Shown in pieces: positions 17,864 to 25,705 of a stretch of DNA of 64,000 nt. The stretch is taken from NCBI GenBank assembly GCA_021413735.1, contig JAIOPV010000118.1, positions 1 to 64,000 on the forward strand. Direction: 5' to 3'. A program made the translations under genes and the position numbers. Each line of letters opens with the position of its first letter. Positions within the stretch are counted from its first letter, which is position 1. This DNA comes from Planctomycetota bacterium. Its GTDB lineage: Bacteria > Planctomycetota > Planctomycetia > Gemmatales > Gemmataceae. The notes beneath the pieces are model-generated. The model did no database searches and was not told the DNA's origin. It saw only the letters and a program-made list of their open reading frames with translations.

Positions 17864-17880
17864 GGCCGGCTCGGCCGGCC
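17864..17880. terminator. hairpin between the two convergent sugar operons
   Basis: GGCCGGC (17864-17870) and GCCGGCC (17874-17880) form a perfect stem around TCG, followed by ATTTTCGCTTTT. It lies between the last plus-strand gene and the last minus-strand gene and fits a shared intrinsic terminator. The phrase AGTAGGGCCGGC also opens the repeat at 18618. Confidence 0.75.
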
Positions 17881-17901
17881 ATTTTCGCTTTTCTCACCTC
17901 A

Positions 17902-18606
17902 CTACAACTTCGGTCCGACACACAACGCGAACAGATAGTGAGCCATCGGTGTGTACCCGGTGTGAACGACTTCATCGTTCATCGAGAACAGAAACACGTT
18001 CTCGAAGTGCCGCTCCATCACGCGGCGATACTCATTGCCGTCCTTGCAGTTCACATGCCCGGCCTTGCTGCCTTCCGATGCGTACACCTGCGACTGCAGC
18101 GACGGCGAACCGATCACCGCCACGCCGCAGCGAGTCACGGAGCGGGCAATGTTCCCGACGAACGCATCTTCCTGCTCCGGGGCAATGTGTTCGAAGACAT
18201 CCAGTGAATACGCCGCGTCGAAGCCGCCACCCTGCACCGGTCCCGTCAGGATGTCGTGAATCACCGTCTCGCATCGCCAGCCTTCGGCATCCATCCGTGA
18301 ACGTGCGTCGGCGATGAACACCGGGTCGAAGTCGCTCGCCGTAACGGAGCGTACTTCTTGCTGCACGACGCGAGTGCCGAACGCATCAGCGCATCCAATC
18401 TCCACCACGCGATTCTTGCCGCTAAGCATCTTCGCCACGAATTTGTAGCGTGCGAGGATGAACAGCAGCCCCCGCGGATCGTCACGCCATCGCTGATTGC
18501 TCATGATACCGAGACGGGCGATGCCATCACGCAAAGCCATATCGACTTCGAACTGATATTGCGGTTCGCGAGTTCGCGGATGAGCTGGCGGAGTGCGTGT
18601 GTCCAT
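17902..18606 (-). CDS. class I SAM-dependent methyltransferase
   Basis: A 234-aa methyltransferase. SAM motif I is VVEIGCADAFGTRVV (about residues 66-80), with post-I acidic residue in SDFDPVF and motif IV FDAAYSLDVFEHI (about 128-140). Distal gene of the minus-strand sugar operon, 63 bp behind another methyltransferase, with a palindromic repeat in the gap. Acceptor unknown. Confidence 0.82.
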   Translation of the reverse strand: MDTRTPPAHPRTREPQYQFEVDMALRDGIARLGIMSNQRWRDDPRGLLFILARYKFVAKMLSGKNRVVEIGCADAFGTRVVQQEVRSVTASDFDPVFIADARSRMDAEGWRCETVIHDILTGPVQGGGFDAAYSLDVFEHIAPEQEDAFVGNIARSVTRCGVAVIGSPSLQSQVYASEGSKAGHVNCKDGNEYRRVMERHFENVFLFSMNDEVVHTGYTPMAHYLFALCVGPKL

Positions 18607-18617
18607 TGTCTCTCCAA

Positions 18618-18673
18618 GTAGGGCCGGCTGTACCGGCCGCTTTCGTTATGCTGGCCGGCTCAGCCGGCCCTAC
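18618..18673. repeat. nested GGGCCGGC palindrome
   Basis: Outer arms GTAGGGCCGGCT (18618-18629) and AGCCGGCCCTAC (18662-18673) are exact reverse complements; inside each arm GGCCGG words pair locally. It lies between two co-oriented methyltransferase genes, so it could act as an internal processing or attenuating structure. Confidence 0.8.
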
Positions 18674-19350
18674 GAAGCGCCGGCGGGCGGCTCAAAGTAA
18701 ATGAATTCGTAGTCGCCGGTGTAGCCAGCGAGATTGAACAACCACGCCCACGATTCGGGGCGAAAGAACGTCTCGCATGTTAGCGCCCAGCACTGGAGGT
18801 TGAACAATTCCTCCGTCGTGCGGAAGCTCTCGACGCAAAGAAATTGCTTGGCGGAAACTCGTTGCATCTCGGCGAGTGCCTTCACGACACCCTGCGGCGG
18901 CAAGTTGTGCAATGCGTTGATCGAGATGGCAAGATCGAACGACTTGTCCGCGAACGGGAATGGCTCGCAGGCGTCGTGTCGGAACAAATGCGGCCGAACC
19001 TCTTCCTTCGCGGTGGCGAGTCCGACTTCCGACACATCGAACCCGCTGATCGTACATTCGGGAAGGAGCTTCGTGAACTCGTGCAGGATGAACCCGCGAC
19101 CACAGCCGACATCGAGAATGCTCGCGTTCGCTGGGAGTGAATGGGCATTCACCAACTCACGAGCCACAACATTCCAGCGGCCGTCGTACTTGTAGCCGCC
19201 GTAGCCGTAGCGTCGGTCGCCATCCCAATAGTCCGCATCGAATCGGCGAGCAACTTCGGAACAGTGCACCTTCGCATCCGCCATGCGGCCGAGGTAATCG
19301 CGCGCTGTCCGGCGATGCAGTTGATTCACAACATTGAGCAACCGACCCAT
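18670..19350 (-). CDS. class I SAM-dependent methyltransferase
   Basis: A 226-aa methyltransferase. ATG 19350 is preferred to ATG 19398, which would overlap the transketolase stop; GGCGGAAG lies just upstream of 19350. SAM motif I is ILDVGCGRGFILHEF (about residues 77-91), post-I DVSEVG and motif IV FDLAISINALHNL. The last bases overlap the adjoining palindrome. Acceptor unknown; the gene follows the transketolase pair in the same operon. Confidence 0.83.
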   Translation of the reverse strand: MGRLLNVVNQLHRRTARDYLGRMADAKVHCSEVARRFDADYWDGDRRYGYGGYKYDGRWNVVARELVNAHSLPANASILDVGCGRGFILHEFTKLLPECTISGFDVSEVGLATAKEEVRPHLFRHDACEPFPFADKSFDLAISINALHNLPPQGVVKALAEMQRVSAKQFLCVESFRTTEELFNLQCWALTCETFFRPESWAWLFNLAGYTGDYEFIYFEPPAGAS

Positions 19351-19379
19351 GTGCTTCCGCCCTGCTGCAATCAGAGGAG

Positions 19380-20363
19380 TTACTCGAACGTCGGCCACAG
19401 ATCCGAGCGGTTGATCGCTGAGAGTCGGCGACGAGATCGCGTCACGAGCAGTTCCTTCACCACCGACACCACCGACTCAGGCGAGATGCCGTGCCGTCGC
19501 ATCATTCCGGCCTGATCGCCATACCCGGACGGAAAGGCATCGGGGAAGCCAATGCGACGGAACTTTCGCAACCCCAGCAACCCGGCTTCGGCCAGAAACT
19601 CCGCGACCGCACTTCCGAGACCGCCAATTACGCTGTGTTCCTCAACGGTCACCACGACAGGCACACGCTCAACGGCAGCGGTCAGGGATTCCGTGTCGAG
19701 GGGCTTCACGGTCGGCATGTGGAGCACCGTCGCGTCGATTCCCGCGGCTGTGAGTTGGTCGGCAGCAGCGAGACATACTTGCAATCCAACGCCCGTCGTG
19801 ACGATCAACGCATCGTGACCATCCCGCATCGGCACCGCACGCCCAATTCGGAAATCGTCGGTATCGACGGTCACGATGGGGTCGTGACCTTTCGCGACGC
19901 GAATGTAAACCGGGCCGTCGTAATCGACCGTCGCACGCACGGCTCGGGCCATTTCGTTGGCATCAGCCGGTGCGATGATCGTCATGTTCGGAATCGATCG
20001 CATGATCGCGAGGTCATCGGTTGCGAGGTGCGTTGGTCCGAGTGGTGCGTACACGACGCCGCCGCCGTTGCCGATGAGTCGCACGTTCACGTTGTGCATA
20101 CACAGATCGACCACAACCTGCTCGAAGCAACGGCGAGTGAGGAACGTCGCGATCGTGTTCAGATAAACGACGCGGCCTTCCATCGCCATGCCAGCCGCGA
20201 CACCGACGAGGCTCTGCTCTGCGATCCCCTCCATGAAGAAGCGATCCGGGCACGCCGCCTTGAAGTCGGCCATGACGCCGACACCAAGGTCCGACCCGAT
20301 AAACACGATTCGTTCATCGGTGCGTGCAAGTTCGGTAATCGTCTTGAGGCAGCGTTCACGCAT
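19380..20363 (-). CDS. transketolase C-terminal subunit
   Basis: A 327-aa protein carrying the pyrimidine-binding and C-terminal domains of a split transketolase. ATG 20363 has AAGGA 9 nt upstream; a TTG 15 nt earlier is possible. The catalytic Glu that activates thiamine diphosphate lies in MEGIAEQSLVGVAAG (about residues 45-59), followed by the conserved NTIATFLTRRCFEQV. Works as a heterodimer with the product of the gene just upstream. In a sugar-nucleotide locus this pair may move a two-carbon unit to make a heptulose or a branched sugar rather than serve the pentose phosphate pathway; that is inference. Confidence 0.9.
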   Translation of the reverse strand: MRERCLKTITELARTDERIVFIGSDLGVGVMADFKAACPDRFFMEGIAEQSLVGVAAGMAMEGRVVYLNTIATFLTRRCFEQVVVDLCMHNVNVRLIGNGGGVVYAPLGPTHLATDDLAIMRSIPNMTIIAPADANEMARAVRATVDYDGPVYIRVAKGHDPIVTVDTDDFRIGRAVPMRDGHDALIVTTGVGLQVCLAAADQLTAAGIDATVLHMPTVKPLDTESLTAAVERVPVVVTVEEHSVIGGLGSAVAEFLAEAGLLGLRKFRRIGFPDAFPSGYGDQAGMMRRHGISPESVVSVVKELLVTRSRRRLSAINRSDLWPTFE

Positions 20364-20411
20364 TGTTGCATCCTTCAAGTTGGGTGGCTGAGAACTAGGA
20401 AGGCCGTGTCC

Positions 20412-21224
20412 TCATCCGATGGCGGTCAGCAGGCTCTCGACTTCCTGATCCGTCACCTTGTTCTTGTGATGCCATTTCATGTTGTTCTCGGCGAACGCGG
20501 CACCCTTCCCCTTGATCGTGTGTGCGATGATCGCCGTGGGCTTGTTCGCGTCGAGCGGCAGCGACTTGAACAGCGAACGCAGCTCGTTCACATCGTGGCC
20601 ATCGACCTCACGAACAGCAAAACCGAACGCAGCCCACTTCTCTGCGAACGGCTCCAAATCCTGCACTTCACGAGTGCTTCCGTATGCCTGATGCTTGTTG
20701 TAATCCACGATCGCAGTGAAGTTCGACAGGCGGTGTTTACCCGCACACATCGCAGCTTCCCAAACCGAACCCTCGTTGCATTCGCCGTCGCCGAGGATCA
20801 CGAACACCTTGGAATCGGACTTCGCGATTCGCAGATGCAACGCCATGCCAAGCCCGATGCTCAGACCGTGCCCCAAGGCTCCAGTGCTGGCCTCCACGCC
20901 CGCGACTTTGTTCGCGTCGGGGTGACCACCAAGGTTACTGTCAGCGGTACACACGCCATCGAGTTCGGAGTGCGGGAAGTAGCCTTTGTCGGCGAGCAGT
21001 GCGTAGAGTGCGAGGCAACCGTGGCCCTTGCTCAGAATGCAGCGGTCGCGGCCCGCCCACTTCGGATCAGTCGCATCAAAGCGAAGCACGTCGTCGTACA
21101 GCACGCGAAGAACGTCGATCACCGAGAACGCGGAACCGACGTGTCCACGCCGCGCGCCTTTCAACATCCGGACAACGAGCTTGCGAAGTTGTCTCGAACG
21201 TTCATCAAGTTGGGTTGCAATCAT
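20412..21224 (-). CDS. transketolase N-terminal subunit
   Basis: A 270-aa thiamine-diphosphate-binding half of a split transketolase. ATG 21224 is chosen: AAGGA lies about 10 nt upstream and the frame before it would run into the glycosyltransferase. Seen: GHVGSAFSVIDVL, SKGHGCLALYALL, GGHPDAN, LGHGLSIGLGMAL and the diphosphate/metal motif GDGECNEGSVWEA ending in VDYNKHQ. Gap to the downstream partner subunit is 48 bp. Two-subunit transketolases are common in archaea and in secondary-metabolite and glycan clusters. Confidence 0.9.
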   Translation of the reverse strand: MIATQLDERSRQLRKLVVRMLKGARRGHVGSAFSVIDVLRVLYDDVLRFDATDPKWAGRDRCILSKGHGCLALYALLADKGYFPHSELDGVCTADSNLGGHPDANKVAGVEASTGALGHGLSIGLGMALHLRIAKSDSKVFVILGDGECNEGSVWEAAMCAGKHRLSNFTAIVDYNKHQAYGSTREVQDLEPFAEKWAAFGFAVREVDGHDVNELRSLFKSLPLDANKPTAIIAHTIKGKGAAFAENNMKWHHKNKVTDQEVESLLTAIG

Positions 21225-21241
21225 GGTGTGCGTCCTTGCAG

Positions 21242-22366
21242 TTATCGGAAGCGCCCCGCCGGGTGCAACCCGACAGCCTTCCGCAATCGTCGGCGAAGCA
21301 GGCGACTCGCCCATTGAACCTTCCCAAACATCCCAGGTGGCGCCACCCTCAAACGAGTCAGTTGAATCTCTTCGACCAGCCGCCGGTTCTCTGTTTCGAG
21401 GTCCGCACGTCTCGCGATGATTTCACGCCACGGGTCTTGCAGGAACACCGCCGCGAGCTCCCGCACGGTGGCATCATCGTCTGTCGTCGCCAGCGTTTCG
21501 TAGACCGCCGGCGCGAAGCCTGCGAGCAGCGCGAGAACCGTTGCGTCACTTCGATCTGCTCGCTTGGAAGCCGCCCGCAGCAGGTCCGGCCCGAAGTGAC
21601 ACGCGGCTCCATTCCGACGAAAGAACGGCACGACGTCCGCATACTCTGCCGACATCAGCAGATTGAGCAACGCCCCGAGGATGCGAACATTGTCGGTTCC
21701 GCTGCGGGCGTTCGTGGCGTAAGAACCCTTGTGCAGAACGTGAACGCCAAGCGTCTCCGGCAGGTGAACGATGCCATGGCGAAACGCAACCACGAGGAAC
21801 GCGAACCAGTCCGAATACCACGCGAGTTCCTTGCGATAGCCGCCTGCTGCACGGATGGCATCGGCACGCACGACGATCGCACTCACCGGCAGCGTGTGCC
21901 ACACACGACGGCACACTTCCTCGGGCGAGAAGTATGTCGGTCGCTCGCACCATCCCGGATCGTTCACGATGAGCGGGCCGGCATCGCCTTCTGTGCAGGA
22001 ACCATACGCGACACAGACGCCCGCTTCTGGGTGCTGCTCGAACTGCGTCATTGCCTTCGCGACGAAGCCGGGCAGGATGTAGTCGTCGGCGCCACCGGGC
22101 AGAATGTATTTTCCTGTGGCGAGTGCGAAGCCTTGGTTATAGCTCGCAGTGACACCGCGATGACACTCGTTGCGAATCAGGCTAACGCAGGGGAATCGTG
22201 CGGCGTAGCGTTCCAGCACTCGCACGCTGTCGTCGGTGGAATCGTCATCGAAAACGATGACTTCACGCGGCCGCAGTGATTGCGACAGCACCGCATCCAG
22301 CGCTCGCGGCAGAAGCCGGGCGTGGTTGCGGTTCGCGATCACAACTGACAGATCCGCGGTTCGCAT
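21242..22366 (-). CDS. glycosyltransferase family 2 protein
   Basis: A 374-aa GT-A fold glycosyltransferase. N-terminus LSVVIANRNHARLLPRAL, then the nucleotide-binding FDDDSTDDSV (about residues 38-47), RGVTASYNQGFALATG, and a metal-binding-type GGADDYILPG about residue 95. The C-terminal quarter is helical and charged, possibly a coiled coil (RADLETENRRLVEEIQL). ATG 22366 preferred over TTG two codons earlier. Seventeen bp before the transketolase start, so co-transcribed. Sugar specificity unknown. Confidence 0.88.
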   Translation of the reverse strand: MRTADLSVVIANRNHARLLPRALDAVLSQSLRPREVIVFDDDSTDDSVRVLERYAARFPCVSLIRNECHRGVTASYNQGFALATGKYILPGGADDYILPGFVAKAMTQFEQHPEAGVCVAYGSCTEGDAGPLIVNDPGWCERPTYFSPEEVCRRVWHTLPVSAIVVRADAIRAAGGYRKELAWYSDWFAFLVVAFRHGIVHLPETLGVHVLHKGSYATNARSGTDNVRILGALLNLLMSAEYADVVPFFRRNGAACHFGPDLLRAASKRADRSDATVLALLAGFAPAVYETLATTDDDATVRELAAVFLQDPWREIIARRADLETENRRLVEEIQLTRLRVAPPGMFGKVQWASRLLRRRLRKAVGLHPAGRFR

Positions 22367-22395
22367 CGTCAATCAATCCGCCCGCTTTGATTTCG

Positions 22396-22579
22396 CCCCG
22401 AAGGGGTGTGACAACCTAGCCTGGGGCAACGCCCCAGGTTGGCATCGCAAAGAGAATGCACTCTGAAAGAGTGCGACAACGATTGCCGATGCCTTTGTCG
22501 CACCCTTTCAGGGTGCAGGGCATTTCACCTGGCCTTCCTGGGGCGTTGCCCCAGGCTAGGTTGTCACACCCCTTCGGGG
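22396..22579. repeat. large nested inverted repeat
   Basis: Outer arms 22396-22438 and 22537-22579 are perfect 43-bp reverse complements. Each arm contains two self-palindromic words (CCCCGAAGGGG and CCTGGGGCAACGCCCCAGG). Inside lies a second inverted repeat, 22458-22479 against 22495-22516, matching 20 of 22 and containing CTGAAAG/CTTTCAG words. It fills most of the 279-bp gap between the epimerase and the GT2 gene and would form a large stem or cruciform. Confidence 0.9.
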
Positions 22580-22645
22580 TGAAAACCAAGACACACAACC
22601 ACATGCATTTCGACACAGCACCGCAACGGGAGGGGTCTTGTTCTG

Positions 22646-23665
22646 TCACGCCACCTGCTTTTGCTTGGCGAGATGAGCGTTCATCGTCTTGATGTTGAAG
22701 TAGCGAGGGTCGCTGAGTGAGTTCGGCACCTTGCCCGCCGTGAACGCGACAAGCAGTTCTCGCACCGCATCCGGAACCGTGTATCGCGGTGCCCACCCAA
22801 GCTCGCGACGAATCTTCTCGCTCGAAACGTGATACGACCGCAGATCATCCGTCGGCGATGTCACGATCTTCACGTCTTCGCCAACCTCGGCCTTCACCAA
22901 ATCGGCAATCGCGCTGATGGAAAGGTTCTGCCAGCCCGCGTTGTAGATCTTGCGGTCGATTTTTTCGGAAGGCCATCGCAGCGTCTGAACGTACAGGTCA
23001 GTCATGTCCTGAATGTGCAGATTGGGCCGACGCTGCGAGCCGCCGAACACCGTGATCTCTCGCTTGTGATACGCGAGGTTCGTGAGGATGTTCACCGACA
23101 GGTCGAGCCGCAGCCTGGGCGAGTAACCGCACACGGTCGCCGGGCGAAGCGTCAGCGTCGTGAACCCAGGCTCGCTCTCTTTCTGGAGAACGTCTTCGCA
23201 CATCGCCTTGAATTTCGAGTAATCCGTGAGCGGCCGCAGTTCGAGTTCTTCGGTCACGTTCTCTTCATCGCGGACGCCATACACGCTCGACGACGACGCA
23301 TACACGAATCGCTTGACGCCGTGCTTCTTCGACAGTTTCACGAGTGGCAAGAACGCATCGTAGTTGATTGACTTGCCGAGTGTCGGGTCGAGTTCGAAGC
23401 TCGGGTCGTTCGAGATACACGCAAGATGGATCACTGCCGTGCAGCCCACGAGCGCTTTGTCGAGAGCGTGTTTGTCGCGGAGGTCCGCTTTGACCACACT
23501 CAGGTTCGGGTTGTTGCGAACGGCTGCGAGTGGCTCTCGGCCGAAATAGCAGGTGTCGAACACGCGGACCGCGTGCCCTTCCGCAAGGAGCTTCGGCACG
23601 AGAACCGCACCGACATAGCCCGCACCGCCCGTGACCAAGACCGTGAACTTTTCAGATTCGCTCAT
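22646..23665 (-). CDS. NAD-dependent epimerase/dehydratase
   Basis: A 339-aa extended SDR with the cofactor loop TGGAGYVGAVL (residues 13-23), Ser in YASSSSVYGV (about 126-135) and a catalytic YSKFK (about 153-157). The overall spacing is that of UDP-glucose 4-epimerase/NDP-sugar epimerases and heptose-modifying relatives. Lies between the HldE-like fusion and the GT2 gene on the same strand, so it may act on an NDP-heptose or other nucleotide sugar. The reading frame is complete and the start has AAGAAAGA upstream. Confidence 0.87.
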   Translation of the reverse strand: MSESEKFTVLVTGGAGYVGAVLVPKLLAEGHAVRVFDTCYFGREPLAAVRNNPNLSVVKADLRDKHALDKALVGCTAVIHLACISNDPSFELDPTLGKSINYDAFLPLVKLSKKHGVKRFVYASSSSVYGVRDEENVTEELELRPLTDYSKFKAMCEDVLQKESEPGFTTLTLRPATVCGYSPRLRLDLSVNILTNLAYHKREITVFGGSQRRPNLHIQDMTDLYVQTLRWPSEKIDRKIYNAGWQNLSISAIADLVKAEVGEDVKIVTSPTDDLRSYHVSSEKIRRELGWAPRYTVPDAVRELLVAFTAGKVPNSLSDPRYFNIKTMNAHLAKQKQVA

Positions 23666-23689
23666 GATGTCTTTCTTGACTCAGTGGGA

Positions 23690-23748
23690 GGTCAGGCTTT
23701 CCAGCCTGACTCATTGACCTCCAGAGTCAGGCTGGAAAGCCTGACCTA
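23690..23748. repeat. perfect 24-bp inverted repeat
   Basis: Arms 23690-23713 and 23725-23748 are exact reverse complements with an 11-nt loop; each arm contains the palindrome TCAGGCT-TTCC-AGCCTGA. Same design as the element at 6175-6247 but a different sequence. It lies in the 87-bp gap between two co-oriented operon genes. Confidence 0.85.
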
Positions 23749-23752
23749 CGTT

Positions 23753-25390
23753 TCAGCCTTTCGGTGGCACCCGCGGACGCTTCACACGCTCGCCACTCCC
23801 TCCAGCACCAACGCGTACCTTCTTCTTGCGAGACAGTGGATCGAGCGGAGTCTTGTTCTGCGTGTGCATCTTCAAGAGGCATTCGACATGACGGTACAGC
23901 GGTGTGCGTTCGATAGATCGCTGGTTGCCGAGAATGGCGACCGCTTCCGCACCGACCACGTTACCCAGGAACGCGGTCACTTCCGGAGGGGCATCCATCG
24001 CCGCACACAGGGACGTCGCACAAAGCACAGCATCCCCTGCCCCGACGCGATCCACGATCTTCGTTGCGAGCGCGGGCACGCGAGTGAAGCGATCTGGTCG
24101 TGTGTGGAACAGCGTGCCGAGGCTCCCGCGAGTAATCATCACACTCGGGCATTCGAGCTTCACGGCGACGTGCTCCGCCATCTCCTCAGGAGAGAGTTGC
24201 TGATTGCGAGTTTCGAGCGCCACTTCCCGCTGTGCGAGGCAAACGTAATCGGCTCGCGGATACTTCGACACCATGTTGAAGCCGTGATTCCCGGCGTTCG
24301 ATTGCGTGTTCACAGCCAGGAACCGCGACCTCTGACACAGCACGTCGATCGCGTTCGCGGAAAGCATGCCGTGGCCATAATCCGCGACGATCACCACGTC
24401 GTACTTTGGCAGCATCGCGCGCAGCTGGTCGCAGAGGTCAGCATCCGCCTTGGCGTCGAGCGGTGCATCGTTCATGCGATACACCTCGAACATCTTCTGC
24501 GACAGATACTTCTCCACGAACCGCTGTTTGACGATAGTCGGCGAGCCAGGTTTCTCCACGAAGATCGGCGTCACGTTCTGCTTCAACACACCGCGAACGA
24601 AGTCGGCTTCGTCGCCGCCTTCGCCAAGTTGCGTGAAGACATCGACGTTGTTCACGAACCCCGCGAGATGATTCGCACACGCGAGAACGCCGCCACCGAA
24701 TCGGTCTGCGCCAAGGAAACGACTCGCCAGCACCGGCTCCTTCCCGGACTTGCCAATCGCTTCGCAATACGTGTACTCGTCGATGATCGTCTCGCCGACG
24801 ACCAGCACCCGCAGATCCTCGGCGGCCCGCAGTGGTGCCAGTACTTCGTCGGCGGAATAGCGAGTGGCGAACGACGCGAGGTAATCACGGACTGCGTCCG
24901 GGTACGGCGAGAGGTACTGATTGATGAGGCCGGACGAACTGTAAACGATGTCTTCGGTGAACGCGACTTCGCCACCGACTTCGCGAATCGCCTCGGCTTC
25001 GCGGGCAACGTGGCCAATCGTGTCGGAGAGGTTGCGGAACTCGCTGCCTTTCGCGAACACGGCGGGCTTCAATACGCGGATCGTTTCAACGGCACTTGGC
25101 CAGCGATTCACGGCAACGTAATCGACGCAACCGAGCGAGGCCAAGAACTCAGCCCGCAGCGTTTCGGGGAACGCGGGTCTGCCGACGCCTTTGTTCACGA
25201 ACCTGTCGGGCGTGATCGTGACCACCAAGACATCGCCGAGTTTGCGTGCCTCTTCGAAATGTCGAACGTGGCCGATGTGGAGCAAGTCGAAGACGCCGTG
25301 ACAGTGGACGATCCGCTTGCCAGTTGCGCGGAGTCCGTCGAGAACGGTGGCGAGGTTTTCGAGGGTGAGGAGCTTACCGTTCGATGCCAT
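23753..25390 (-). CDS. cytidylyltransferase-PfkB kinase fusion (HldE-like, reversed domain order)
   Basis: A 545-aa bifunctional protein. The N-terminal domain (about residues 1-160) is a nucleotidyltransferase with HGVFDLLHIGHVRHF containing the HxGH signature; the C-terminal domain (about 200-510) is a PfkB/ribokinase-type kinase with GGGVLACANHLAG and the catalytic DRVGAGDAV. E. coli HldE has the kinase first and the transferase second, so this order is inverted. A basic, Pro/Gly-rich tail ends the protein. By analogy it would phosphorylate a heptose-7-phosphate at C1 and later attach a nucleotide; substrate and nucleotide are inferred. First gene of the minus-strand operon, with AAGGAA before the ATG. 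Confidence 0.85.
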   Translation of the reverse strand: MASNGKLLTLENLATVLDGLRATGKRIVHCHGVFDLLHIGHVRHFEEARKLGDVLVVTITPDRFVNKGVGRPAFPETLRAEFLASLGCVDYVAVNRWPSAVETIRVLKPAVFAKGSEFRNLSDTIGHVAREAEAIREVGGEVAFTEDIVYSSSGLINQYLSPYPDAVRDYLASFATRYSADEVLAPLRAAEDLRVLVVGETIIDEYTYCEAIGKSGKEPVLASRFLGADRFGGGVLACANHLAGFVNNVDVFTQLGEGGDEADFVRGVLKQNVTPIFVEKPGSPTIVKQRFVEKYLSQKMFEVYRMNDAPLDAKADADLCDQLRAMLPKYDVVIVADYGHGMLSANAIDVLCQRSRFLAVNTQSNAGNHGFNMVSKYPRADYVCLAQREVALETRNQQLSPEEMAEHVAVKLECPSVMITRGSLGTLFHTRPDRFTRVPALATKIVDRVGAGDAVLCATSLCAAMDAPPEVTAFLGNVVGAEAVAILGNQRSIERTPLYRHVECLLKMHTQNKTPLDPLSRKKKVRVGAGGSGERVKRPRVPPKG

Positions 25391-25705
25391 ACGTGCGTTC
25401 CTTGCACGAAATGACCGCGTCGTGCGGTCGGAGGATCGGAGGCGGAATTTCAGGTTGCACAGAGTTTAGACGGCGTGACCGGGTGAAAAAAAGGCCAGTT
25501 TTGGAGCGGCCGCGTCACTGTGTGACGGAAGTGGTTGCGACCGTCTGAATGTGGTGCATCTGGTCGCGTCGCGGAATGCTTCCGCGGAACGGGTTGCGTC
25601 GGCTTTCTGACGCTCCCGAATCCCGCATAACCCACACAAATTACTCAAGTTCTCACTCCCCTCGTCCGATACTCTCGTGAGCGGATATCAACGGAGGGCA
25701 GGAAT
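25391..25705. other. intergenic region between divergent genes
   Basis: These 315 bp separate two divergent genes and must hold both promoters, but I cannot pick convincing -35/-10 pairs. The only structure is a palindrome CGCGGAA-TGC-TTCCGCG at 25570-25586. Confidence 0.4.

Noticed and set aside
17864-18673. Insertion sequence bounded by GGGCCGGC inverted repeats
   Set aside because: The two GGCCGG elements flank a methyltransferase gene, not a transposase, and there is no target duplication.
22396-22579. A CRISPR array
   Set aside because: The repeated words are inverted, not direct, and there are no evenly spaced unique spacers.
23426-25414. Plus-strand 662-codon frame opposite the HldE-like gene
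   Set aside because: Antisense shadow: the minus-strand product has full kinase and transferase motifs, and the plus-strand translation is low in hydrophobic periodicity and matches nothing.
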